Of a DNA stretch of 6,459 nt, positions 1 through 5,609 are shown piece after piece (the first letter of the stretch is position 1; every line of letters begins with the position of its first letter). Under the pieces are notes generated by a model. That model had not been told where the DNA came from. It did no database searches and saw only the letters and a program-made list of their open reading frames with translations. Origin of the DNA: Actinomycetota bacterium (GTDB lineage Bacteria > Actinomycetota > Actinomycetes > S36-B12 > UBA5976); contig RGCY01000068.1 of NCBI GenBank assembly GCA_009918865.1, positions 1 through 6,459 of the forward strand, given 5' to 3'. Both the position numbers and the translations under genes were made by a program.

Positions 1-116
1 ACAGAGCGCCGGGGTAGGTGGCTTAGCCGGATAAGCCGGCACACGGCAGTCCGACATGGCAGGTTGATACGGCATGCTGACATGGCACGGTAGGCGCATA
101 GCGGCGCACGAACTCA
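1..116. repeat. Imperfect direct repeat, copy 1 (upstream of xerC)
   Basis: First copy of a sequence repeated at 127-216. Bases 1-61 match 127-187 with four mismatches (positions 29, 45, 49 and 52), and bases 79-116 match 179-216 with one mismatch. Copy 1 carries 26 extra bases (roughly 53-78). The last part corresponds to the first six codons of xerC in copy 2, but base 100 is A where copy 2 has G, so the start codon reads ATA here. The copy contains a small inverted repeat, ggctta (20-25) and taagcc (32-37), with a six-base loop. One frame ends at TAA 32-34 and could be the last codons of an upstream gene, but I do not recognise it. The window begins inside or at the edge of the repeat, so more copies may lie upstream. 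Confidence 0.9.
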
Positions 117-126
117 AGGTCCATTC

Positions 127-216
127 ACAGAGCGCCGGGGTAGGTGGCTTAGCCAGATAAGCCGGCACACAGCACTCTGACATGGCACGGTAGGCGCATG
201 GCGGCGCACGAACTCA
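127..216. repeat. Imperfect direct repeat, copy 2 (overlaps xerC start)
   Basis: Second copy of the upstream repeat, separated from copy 1 by ten bases (117-126). It lacks the 26-base segment of copy 1; the junction lies at the motif gacatggca (179-187), which occurs twice in copy 1 (53-61 and 79-87). The ggctta/taagcc inverted repeat is preserved at 146-151 and 158-163, and the nearby difference (position 29 against 155) falls in its loop. The TAA at 158-160 is also kept. Bases 198-216 are the first codons of xerC, so this copy holds the functional start. Confidence 0.9.
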
Positions 217-1124
217 GTGAGCAGTGGCTCAGCGTGCTCGCTGAATTTGAACGCCATCTCCTTCTGGAGCGAAACCGAAGTGCCAACACGGCGCGTGCCT
301 ACCTTGCAGACGTCCGCAGTCTTGCAGCGCACGCTGCGACTGTTGACGTCACAACACCACACCAGCTGTCTTTAGAAGTCCTGCGCAGTTGGTTGGTGGA
401 GATGGTCACCGCCGACGCTGCTCGGCGAACGATGGCGCGACGAGTTGCATCTGCACGCGCCTTCTGCGCCTGGGCGCATCGAAGTGGTGTGCTCGCCGCT
501 GATGTGTCGTTGCGTTTAAGTAGCCCGAAAGTTCCATCCACTTTGCCGGCGGTGTTGTCACAGGGACAAGCCAGCGACTTACTCGATGTTGCAACCATCG
601 CCGCAGACGACGGCTCGGCAGTTGCGTTGCGAGACCTTGCGATGTTGGAACTGCTCTATTCAACGGGGATGCGCGTGAGTGAACTTGTGGGTCTAGACAT
701 CCCCAATCTCGACATGAGCCAACGCACTGCGCGCGTGTTGGGTAAAGGCAACAAAGAACGAGTTGTGCCGTTTGGAATTCCAGCGCAGAAAGCAGTGCAG
801 CAGTGGTTGGACGAAGGTCGACCACTGGTGGCCAATGATTCCAGCGGTGTCGCGGTGTTCCTTGGTTTGCGTGGCAAAAGACTCGATCAACGCGTGGTGC
901 GCGCAGTTGTGCAGCGAGTGCGACGACACGTGCCAGACCTGCCCGACATTTCGCCGCACGCACTGCGTCACAGCGCCGCCACCCACTTGCTCGAAGGTGG
1001 CGCAGATTTACGCGTCGTTCAGGAGTTTCTAGGTCACGCATCACTGGCCACCACGCAGATTTACACACATGTCAGCCTTGAACGATTGCGAGAGGTGTAT
1101 CGGCAGGCACATCCCCGTGCCTGA
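198..1124 (+). CDS. xerC: Tyrosine site-specific recombinase XerC
   Basis: Tyrosine recombinase of the XerC/XerD family. The family resolves chromosome dimers at the dif site near the terminus, cutting DNA through a 3'-phosphotyrosine intermediate. The 308-residue product has the usual length. Residues about 10-95 form the helical SAM-like core-binding domain (ERNRSANTARAYLADV). Residues about 115-300 are the catalytic domain. All active-site residues are visible: Arg159 (STGMRVSEL), Lys183 (GKGNKER), His254 and Arg257 (SPHALRH), His280 (FLGHAS) and nucleophile Tyr289 (IYTHV), with the same spacing as E. coli XerD. XerC rather than XerD is inferred from its place before the rpsB cluster. The ATG start has only a weak ribosome site (ggtagg, three bases upstream). 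An in-frame GTG at 234 has GAGCAG at better spacing and is a possible alternative. The end overlaps the sigma-factor gene. Confidence 0.93.
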   Translation: MAAHELSEQWLSVLAEFERHLLLERNRSANTARAYLADVRSLAAHAATVDVTTPHQLSLEVLRSWLVEMVTADAARRTMARRVASARAFCAWAHRSGVLAADVSLRLSSPKVPSTLPAVLSQGQASDLLDVATIAADDGSAVALRDLAMLELLYSTGMRVSELVGLDIPNLDMSQRTARVLGKGNKERVVPFGIPAQKAVQQWLDEGRPLVANDSSGVAVFLGLRGKRLDQRVVRAVVQRVRRHVPDLPDISPHALRHSAATHLLEGGADLRVVQEFLGHASLATTQIYTHVSLERLREVYRQAHPRA

Positions 1125-1911
1125 TGTGACACCAGTTCGTTCAACCGAAGAAGTAGACAGCGACCTTGCGAAACTCTGGCACGCGTGGCGTTCAACGCAT
1201 GAGCAAGAACTTCGCAACCGGCTGCTCGTGCATTACTCGCCGTTGGTGCGCCAGGTTGCCAGCCGGGTCGCGGTTGGTCTGCCCGCGCAAGTGGAGTTCT
1301 CCGACCTCGTTTCCGCAGGAGTTCTAGGGCTACTCGATGCCATCGAACGTTTCGACCCCACGCGCGGTGCGCCTTTTGAAGCGTATGCAATGTTGCGGAT
1401 TCGCGGCGCAGTTCTTGATGAGTTGCGGGCCCAAGACTGGGTTCCAAGGCTTGCGCGACAACGCCAACGCAATGTGGCGCAGGTCGTGGAGAATTTTGTT
1501 GCAACTCATGGGCACTACCCGAGCACTGCTCACATCGCACACATCTCTGGTTTGACCACTCAACAAGTGTCCGAAGCGCTCGAGCAATCGTGGTTCTCCG
1601 CGGTGCAGTCACTCGATGAAGTCGTGCTATCAAATTCCGATGAGCGACCGCGCCATGAATCACTTATTGATCCGCAAGCACCGGACCCAGAAACTCAAGC
1701 ACTGCAACATGAGCGCCATGAGCAAGTGCGAGCCGCGGTTGTTGATTTACCCGAGCGCGAAGCCAAGGTTATTGATATGTATTACGGAGACCATTTAACA
1801 TTGAAGGAAATCGGCGACATTCTTGGTGTGACTGAGTCGCGAGCATCTCAGTTGCGCTCTCGCGCACTCGTGCTTCTCAAAGCGCGCATGCACACTCATT
1901 CCGCTGCCTAG
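1117..1911 (+). CDS. whiG: RNA polymerase sigma factor, WhiG/FliA (sigma-28) family
   Basis: Alternative sigma-70-family factor of the group that includes Streptomyces WhiG, FliA and Bacillus SigD. It directs RNA polymerase to sigma-28-type promoters. Numbered from GTG 1117 (264 residues), region 2 is about 33-103 (HYSPLVRQVASRVAVGLP and the subfamily signature RIRGAVLDELRAQDWVPR), region 3 about 109-169, and region 4 about 206-256 with a helix-turn-helix at 226-250 (LTLKEIGDILGVTESRASQL). There is no ECF or housekeeping region 1 architecture. The start is uncertain. GTG 1117 overlaps xerC by eight bases and has AGG nine bases upstream. ATG 1069 would add 16 residues but overlaps xerC by 56 bases with no visible ribosome site. 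GTG 1126 is also possible. The overlap suggests co-transcription with xerC. No flagellar or sporulation gene is in the window, so whether it controls motility or development cannot be told. Confidence 0.9.
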   Translation: MPDVTPVRSTEEVDSDLAKLWHAWRSTHEQELRNRLLVHYSPLVRQVASRVAVGLPAQVEFSDLVSAGVLGLLDAIERFDPTRGAPFEAYAMLRIRGAVLDELRAQDWVPRLARQRQRNVAQVVENFVATHGHYPSTAHIAHISGLTTQQVSEALEQSWFSAVQSLDEVVLSNSDERPRHESLIDPQAPDPETQALQHERHEQVRAAVVDLPEREAKVIDMYYGDHLTLKEIGDILGVTESRASQLRSRALVLLKARMHTHSAA

Positions 1912-2034
1912 TCTTGCCAATTCCACACCCGCAACTCGCAAAGCACGCCGCTGTGAGACCCGCAACTCACCGCTCACATCATTTCTTCCGCACCATCTCT
2001 GTCAGACAAACGCGCGACCACGAAACAATCACAC
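1912..2034. other. Convergent intergenic gap with 11-bp direct repeat
   Basis: This gap lies between the 3' ends of the plus-strand sigma gene and the minus-strand M23-like gene. It contains acccgcaactc twice (1927-1937 and 1958-1968). The second copy sits in a weak inverted repeat, gtgag (1953-1957) and ctcac (1966-1970). No strong bidirectional terminator with a U-run is visible, so termination here may be weak or factor-dependent. I see no open reading frame of interest. Confidence 0.6.
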
Positions 2035-2652
2035 CTATTCATCCCAGGGAAGTAGCACGGGTCGCAAACCCAGAGTCGTGAGTGGTTCGAGATACATCTG
2101 GTCACGCTTTGCACCTAAGTGAAGACATGGCGTCGTGCAGTGGGTCGATGGCTCGAGTGTGCCAAGAAGTTGCGCAGTGCTCACCACATCGCCAGCGCTG
2201 ACTCGTGCAGAAACAGGCTCGTATGTGATGCGCACCCCGCTTTCCAACAGCACAACCACCACGGGTGTGTTGGCAACAACGCCAGCGAAACTCACAGTGC
2301 CACCGCGCGCAGCAATCACGCGACTTCCTGCCTCAGCCGCAATATCAACCCCACGGTGGCCGGCCAACCAGGGATGGGCTGGGGGATTGAATGCGCGTGT
2401 CACTCGCCCCTGAACGGGCCACACAGCCGCCGCGCTCACCGGGCTCACCGCGCCTTGTGACCGAGCGTGAACCCCCACCAACTCAGAGCCAGAGCCCGAA
2501 ACCGCACCGCCCACCACCAACACCGCACACAAGCCCGCCATGCCCACGGGTAGCACGAGAGTCATCTGCCCATGCTCGGGGGCGCAGCCCTGCGCGCGGT
2601 GGGAAGCGCACCTGGCTGTGCAGTGCGAGACCGGCGAATCTCGCCTGTGCAC
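2035..2652 (-). CDS. M23/LytM-like domain protein with membrane anchor or signal
   Basis: Exported or membrane-anchored protein with a LytM/M23 peptidase-like domain. The family acts on peptidoglycan cross-links or regulates enzymes that do. In the 205-residue reading, a hydrophobic segment lies at about 31-52 (TLVLPVGMAGLCAVLVVGGA) and the domain runs from about Trp78 to 200. The zinc ligands are present: His99 and Asp103 (HRGVD) and His178 (CLHLG). The two catalytic histidines are not: the first His of the usual HxH is Cys176, and the usual YxHL motif reads TYEPV (143-147). I recall a similar CLHWG motif in actinobacterial homologues near rpsB, so this is probably a family trait. Start uncertain: GTG 2652 keeps an Arg-rich region before the hydrophobic segment but its G-run is too close. 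ATG at 2565-2563 would begin just before the hydrophobic segment and lack positive charge. It diverges from rpsB, as Rv2891 does. Confidence 0.82.
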   Translation of the reverse strand: MHRRDSPVSHCTARCASHRAQGCAPEHGQMTLVLPVGMAGLCAVLVVGGAVSGSGSELVGVHARSQGAVSPVSAAAVWPVQGRVTRAFNPPAHPWLAGHRGVDIAAEAGSRVIAARGGTVSFAGVVANTPVVVVLLESGVRITYEPVSARVSAGDVVSTAQLLGTLEPSTHCTTPCLHLGAKRDQMYLEPLTTLGLRPVLLPWDE

Positions 2653-2684
2653 ACCCCCGTAGACTCGCCCCGGCGCTGAAACCG

Positions 2685-2700
2685 CTCTCGCATGCGAGAG
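2685..2700. promoter_or_regulatory. Perfect 16-bp palindrome, candidate operator
   Basis: CTCTCGCATGCGAGAG is a perfect inverted repeat with no spacer, 33 bases upstream of the GTG of the M23-like gene and 167 bases before rpsB. It could bind a dimeric regulator. As RNA it could fold into a six-bp stem with a CATG tetraloop. There is no U-run on either strand to make it an obvious terminator. Confidence 0.5.
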
Positions 2701-2725
2701 GCGTGGTCAGCGACTACCACAGGCA

Positions 2726-2748
2726 GCCGCCGGTTCACCGGTAGCGGC
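2726..2748 (+). other. Bulged stem-loop in rpsB upstream region
   Basis: GCCGC (2726-2730) pairs with GCGGC (2744-2748), and CGG (2731-2733) pairs with CCG (2738-2740) across a TTCA loop. A three-base bulge (2741-2743) interrupts one side. The result is an eight-bp GC stem. If transcription of rpsB starts upstream, this would be a leader element; the transcription start is unknown. Confidence 0.4.
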
Positions 2749-2853
2749 GCGATGGTCCCCGTTCACTGCAGGTGCACAACCTGTTGCGATGGGGTGCGCC
2801 GCGGCAGCCAAGGGGGTGTTCAGCCAAACCGGCCGTTCACCCAGCAACCATCG

Positions 2854-2860
2854 AAAGGGA
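2854..2860 (+). promoter_or_regulatory. Ribosome binding site of rpsB
   Basis: AAAGGGA ends six bases before ATG 2867. It fixes the rpsB start over the upstream in-frame ATG at 2789, which would add 26 residues unlike any S2 N-terminus. Confidence 0.8.
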
Positions 2861-2866
2861 ATACCC

Positions 2867-3712
2867 ATGGCCATTTCCATGCGCCAATTGCTCGACAGCG
2901 GTGTCCACTTTGGTCACCAAACGCGCCGCTGGAACCCAAAGATGCGCCGCTTCATTCTGACTGAGCGCAACGGCATCTACATCCTTGACCTGCAGCAATC
3001 AATCGGTCTCATCAACAGCGCCTACGAGTTCGTCAAGGACAGCGTTGCGCGCGGTGGCACCGTGATGTTCGTCGGCACGAAGAAGCAGGCGCAGGAGCCA
3101 ATCGCAACTCAGGCTGCACGCGTGGGTATGCCCTACGTGAACCAGCGTTGGCTCGGCGGCATGCTCACGAACTTCCCGACCATCTCCAAGCGTCTTGCGC
3201 GCTTGAAGGAACTTGAGCAACTTGACTTTGACAACCCGAGCGCCTCTGGCCTGACTAAGAAGGAACTGCTGCTGCTCAAGCGTGAGCAGATCAAGCTCGC
3301 TTCGGTGCTCGGTGGTTTGCGTGGCATGACTCGCACCCCGAGTGTGGTGTGGGTTGTTGACACCAACAAGGAACACCTTGCGGTGAACGAAGCGCGCAAA
3401 CTTGGTATCCCGGTTGTTGGCATCCTTGACACCAACTGCGACCCAGATGTTGTGGACTACCCAATCCCAGGTAACGACGACGCACTGCGTTCTGTCGACT
3501 TGCTGACCAAGGTCATCGCTGACGCGGTTGCTGAAGGTCTCATGGCGCGCGCTGGTCACTCGGTGGACGAAACCGCGGTTGCTGCAGATGAGCCATTGGC
3601 TGCATGGGAGCAGGAACTACTCGCTGCCCAAGCAACTGGTGCCGATGCAGCAGCTGCTCCGGCTGATGCACCCACCGAAGCTGCACCTGCAACTGAGACT
3701 GCCGAAGCCTGA
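2867..3712 (+). CDS. rpsB: 30S ribosomal protein S2
   Basis: Ribosomal protein uS2 of the small subunit, needed for S1 docking in bacteria that have S1 and for 30S assembly. The product is 281 residues, slightly long for the family because of an Ala-rich acidic tail (about 240-281) common in actinobacteria. The N-terminal signature is clear (VHFGHQTRRWNPKM, 13-26), followed by TERNGIYILDLQQ (32-44), GTKKQAQE (70-77), QRWLGGMLTNF (93-103) and the second signature IPGNDDALRSVDLL (200-213). The coiled-coil-forming insert spans about 104-150. The start is set by AAAGGGA six bases upstream and by the usual actinobacterial beginning (MAISMRQLL). It is the first gene of the translation cluster. A large hairpin follows, so part of its transcripts may end or be processed before tsf. 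Confidence 0.98.
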   Translation: MAISMRQLLDSGVHFGHQTRRWNPKMRRFILTERNGIYILDLQQSIGLINSAYEFVKDSVARGGTVMFVGTKKQAQEPIATQAARVGMPYVNQRWLGGMLTNFPTISKRLARLKELEQLDFDNPSASGLTKKELLLLKREQIKLASVLGGLRGMTRTPSVVWVVDTNKEHLAVNEARKLGIPVVGILDTNCDPDVVDYPIPGNDDALRSVDLLTKVIADAVAEGLMARAGHSVDETAVAADEPLAAWEQELLAAQATGADAAAAPADAPTEAAPATETAEA

Positions 3713-3722
3713 TCTTCACGGC

Positions 3723-3767
3723 GGATGACCATCCGTCGCGCGTCATCGTCTCACCTGCAGACGGTGA
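3723..3767 (+). other. Two small stem-loops after rpsB
   Basis: GATGAC (3724-3729) pairs with GTCATC (3742-3747), and GGATG (3723-3727) can alternatively pair with CATCC (3730-3734). A second stem is TCACC (3751-3755) with GGTGA (3763-3767). They precede the larger hairpin at 3775-3823, so the whole rpsB-tsf gap is structured. CACCTGC also occurs twice here (3752-3758 and 3769-3775). Confidence 0.4.
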
Positions 3768-3774
3768 CCACCTG

Positions 3775-3823
3775 CGGTTGTGACCGCGGTGGCTAGCGAG
3801 TGTGCAAGCCACCGCGGTAACCG
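3775..3823 (+). terminator. Strong hairpin between rpsB and tsf (terminator or attenuator)
   Basis: ACCGCGGTGGCT (3783-3794) pairs perfectly with AGCCACCGCGGT (3807-3818) around a 12-base loop. CGGTT (3775-3779) with AACCG (3819-3823) extends the stem past a three-base bulge (3780-3782), giving 17 bp in total. No U-run follows. Actinobacterial terminators often lack one, so termination is possible. It could equally be a processing or mRNA-stability element. It lies 82 bases before tsf. Confidence 0.65.
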
Positions 3824-3888
3824 AACTCGCAATCTGAAACACCCAAGACTTCAAAACCGAAATATCTGCCAGACCACCTGACACCCAC

Positions 3889-3893
3889 GAGAG
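3889..3893 (+). promoter_or_regulatory. Ribosome binding site of tsf
   Basis: GAGAG ends eleven bases before ATG 3905. It is the only purine-rich stretch near the start with Shine-Dalgarno character, and is of moderate strength. Confidence 0.55.
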
Positions 3894-3904
3894 ATTGGAT
3901 TGAC

Positions 3905-4720
3905 ATGGCCGCCATCGCAGCCGCCGATGTGAAGAAACTCCGCGACCTCACCGCCGCGGGCATGATGGAGTGCAAGAAGGCACTTGAAGAAGCCAATGGC
4001 GACTTTGACAAGGCTGTTGAAGCGCTGCGTATTTCTGGTGCAGCCAAAGCAGCCAAGCGTGGCGCGGAGCGCACTGCCAGCAACGGTGTTGTGTTCGCCA
4101 AAGGCAACACGCTCGTGGAGTTACTGTGCGAGACGGACTTCGTTGCCAAGGGTGCGGACTTTGTTGCACTTGCCGAAAAGGCGCTCGACGCCGCTATCGC
4201 CACTGGCGCGAGCAGCACCGAAGCATTGGCTGCTGCGCCGCTTGATGGCGGCACTGTCGCCGATGCAGTGGAAGCACTTGCTGGTGTGATTGGTGAGAAA
4301 CTCGAACTTGGTCGCGTTGTGTCCTTCGATGGTGATGTTGCCATCTACCTGCACCGCCGCAGCCCGGACTTGCCGCCGGCAGTGGGTGTGCTCGTGCAAT
4401 ACACAGGCGACCTTGACACCGCACGCGGCGTGGGTATGCAGATTGCAGCGATGCGTCCGCAGTACCTAACTCGCGAAGAAGTTCCTGCAAGTGTTGTTGA
4501 AACCGAGCAGCGCATCGCAGAAGAGACAGCTCGCAATGAAGGTAAGCCAGAAGCGGCGATGCCGAAAATCATTGAAGGTCGCGTGAACGCGTTCTTCAAG
4601 GACTTCTGCCTGCTTGAGCAGTCCAGCGTGCAGGATTCGAAACTGTCTGTGGCGCAGTTCCTTGAGGGCAACGGCACATCCGTGACCAAGTTCGCCCGCA
4701 TTGAGGTCGGCCAAGGCTGA
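3905..4720 (+). CDS. tsf: Translation elongation factor Ts (EF-Ts)
   Basis: EF-Ts, the cytoplasmic exchange factor that releases GDP from EF-Tu so it can take up GTP and aminoacyl-tRNA. The product is 271 residues, normal for actinobacteria. Residues 1-45 form the UBA-like N-terminal domain (ADVKKLRDLTAAGMMECKKA). The EF-Tu-contacting motif is CETDFVAK (75-82), whose Asp78-Phe79 correspond to the residues that disturb the magnesium site of EF-Tu. The core domain includes IYLHRRSPDLPPAVGVLV (147-164) and GMQIAAMRPQYLTREEVPA (177-195). The C-terminal module has EGRVNAFFKDFCLLEQ (224-239) and ends in a conserved FARIEVGQ. No key segment is missing. It stands 192 bases after rpsB, behind a strong hairpin, and has its own ribosome site. 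A separate promoter in the gap is possible but not recognised. Confidence 0.98.
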   Translation: MAAIAAADVKKLRDLTAAGMMECKKALEEANGDFDKAVEALRISGAAKAAKRGAERTASNGVVFAKGNTLVELLCETDFVAKGADFVALAEKALDAAIATGASSTEALAAAPLDGGTVADAVEALAGVIGEKLELGRVVSFDGDVAIYLHRRSPDLPPAVGVLVQYTGDLDTARGVGMQIAAMRPQYLTREEVPASVVETEQRIAEETARNEGKPEAAMPKIIEGRVNAFFKDFCLLEQSSVQDSKLSVAQFLEGNGTSVTKFARIEVGQG

Positions 4721-4727
4721 TGTCGCA

Positions 4728-4762
4728 CCCGGCAGCGGCGCTTTCGGGCGCCGCGAGCCGGG
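4728..4762 (+). terminator. GC-rich hairpin between tsf and pyrH
   Basis: GCGGCGC (4735-4741) pairs with GCGCCGC (4748-4754) around the loop TTTCGG. CCCGGC (4728-4733) with GCCGGG (4757-4762) extends it past a small internal loop, giving 13 bp of nearly all GC. It begins eight bases after the tsf stop. No U-run follows, so it is either an actinobacterial-style terminator or an RNA-processing barrier separating tsf from pyrH-frr. Confidence 0.65.
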
Positions 4763-4822
4763 GCAATCAGCGGCCAGCCCACCCACACCCGGCGCGCCCG
4801 TGGACTCCAGAGAACCCAACGC

Positions 4823-4828
4823 GAGAAG
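4823..4828 (+). promoter_or_regulatory. Ribosome binding site deciding the pyrH start
   Basis: GAGAAG lies nine bases before ATG 4838 but directly abuts the other candidate, ATG 4829, where it could not serve. This favours 4838 as the start. The longer form would add only three residues. Confidence 0.6.
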
Positions 4829-4837
4829 ATGACCACC

Positions 4838-5599
4838 ATGACGCAGGCACAAGCACAGGCAACGTGGCCGGGTCTGCCGGCAACCGGGCTGCGACGGGTA
4901 TTGCTCAAACTCAGTGGTGAAGCGTTCGCTGGTGGCGGTGGGCTCGGCGTGGACCCGGATGTGGTGCACGACATTGCGACCCAAATCAAAGAAGTTGTTG
5001 ACGCCGGGGTGCAGGTGGCTGTGGTCATCGGTGGCGGTAACTACTTCCGTGGGGCACAGTTGCATGACCGCGGCATGGATCGTGGCCGGGCTGACTACAT
5101 GGGCATGCTCGGCACAGTGATGAACTGCCTAGCGTTGCAAGATTTTCTTGAGCAAGTTGGCGTTCCCACACGCGTGCAAACTGCAATTGCGATGGGCCAA
5201 GTTGCTGAGCCTTACATCCCACTTCGCGCAATTCGTCACCTTGAGAAAGGTCGCGTCGTGATTTTCGGTGCCGGTCTTGGTGCGCCGTTCTTCTCCACAG
5301 ACACCTGCGCCGCCCAACGCGCACTGGAAGTAAAGGCCGAAGCGGTGCTCATGGCTAAGGGTGTTGATGGCGTGTATGACGCAGACCCACGCACCACTGC
5401 GAGTGCGGTGAAGTTCGACACCCTCACCTACAACGAAGTGCTCGTGCGTGGCCTGAAGGTGGCCGATGCCACCGCCATCAGTTTGTGCCAGGACAACGAC
5501 CTACCAATTGTTGTGTTCAACTTGCTCGAACCGGGCAACATTGCGCGTGCCGTGCGTGCCGAGCGGGTCGGTACTCTCATCAGCAACCACCACGAGTGA
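4838..5599 (+). CDS. pyrH: Uridylate kinase (UMP kinase)
   Basis: Bacterial UMP kinase of the amino-acid-kinase fold. It converts UMP and ATP to UDP and ADP in pyrimidine nucleotide synthesis; the family is hexameric, activated by GTP and inhibited by UTP. From ATG 4838 the product has 253 residues. The phosphate-binding strand is LLKLSGEAF (22-30), the glycine-rich loop is GGGNYFRG (65-72), the UMP-site segment is DYMGMLGTVMN (86-96), the actinobacterial form of the nucleotide motif is GAGLGAPFFSTDT (144-156), and the base-binding region is AKGVDGVYDADPR (173-185). All expected elements are present. The N-terminus before the first strand (about 1-19) is Ala/Gln-rich and variable. An alternative ATG at 4829 is less well placed for ribosome binding. 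frr begins ten bases after its stop, so the two are surely one unit. Confidence 0.97.
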   Translation: MTQAQAQATWPGLPATGLRRVLLKLSGEAFAGGGGLGVDPDVVHDIATQIKEVVDAGVQVAVVIGGGNYFRGAQLHDRGMDRGRADYMGMLGTVMNCLALQDFLEQVGVPTRVQTAIAMGQVAEPYIPLRAIRHLEKGRVVIFGAGLGAPFFSTDTCAAQRALEVKAEAVLMAKGVDGVYDADPRTTASAVKFDTLTYNEVLVRGLKVADATAISLCQDNDLPIVVFNLLEPGNIARAVRAERVGTLISNHHE

Positions 5600-5604
5600 G
5601 GAAG
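5598..5604 (+). promoter_or_regulatory. Ribosome binding site of frr
   Basis: GAGGAAG starts inside the pyrH stop codon (TGA 5597-5599) and ends five bases before ATG 5610. The arrangement suits translational coupling. It also rejects an upstream ATG at 5466 that lies inside pyrH. Confidence 0.85.
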
Positions 5605-5609
5605 CAACG

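Larger units (their letters stand above)
2653..2866. promoter_or_regulatory. Divergent intergenic region between M23-like gene and rpsB
   Basis: This 214-base region must hold the rpsB promoter and probably that of the M23-like gene. I could not pick a convincing -35/-10 pair on either strand. It is GC-rich and rich in inverted repeats: a 16-bp palindrome (2685-2700), a bulged hairpin (2726-2748), and caggt/acctg with a five-base loop (2769-2783). The part nearest rpsB (about 2784-2853) shows no strong structure. An autoregulatory S2 leader is possible, as known for rpsB in E. coli, but nothing here proves it. Confidence 0.55.

Noticed and set aside
20..48. dif site in the repeat near xerC
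   Set aside because: Only one arm bears a loose resemblance; the second arm with TTATGT-like sequence is missing, and dif normally lies at the terminus, not beside xerC.
1..216. CRISPR array
   Set aside because: There are only two long copies with 10 bases between them and an internal indel, unlike short regular repeats with unique spacers.
344..351. TGACGTCA palindrome
   Set aside because: An eight-base palindrome inside the xerC coding sequence, readily explained by chance and codon choice.
406..1068. Long open frame (220 codons) on the minus strand inside xerC
   Set aside because: It is antisense to a gene with all catalytic residues. Its translation is Arg/Trp/Cys-rich without a recognisable domain, as expected for a shadow frame in GC-rich DNA.
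1061..1663. 200-codon minus-strand frame antisense to the sigma factor gene
   Set aside because: Arg/Ala/His-rich low-information translation with no domain; the plus strand encodes a clear sigma factor.
2391..2744. 117-codon plus-strand frame opposite the M23-like gene
   Set aside because: Pro/Arg-rich composition with no domain; the minus strand shows the M23 motifs and a hydrophobic segment.
2999..3559. 186-codon minus-strand frame antisense to rpsB
   Set aside because: It lies wholly inside a highly conserved ribosomal protein gene and has no protein-family character.
3846..3867. AT-rich patch before tsf as a promoter
   Set aside because: It contains aaatatct but no matching -35 at proper spacing, so I could not support a promoter call.
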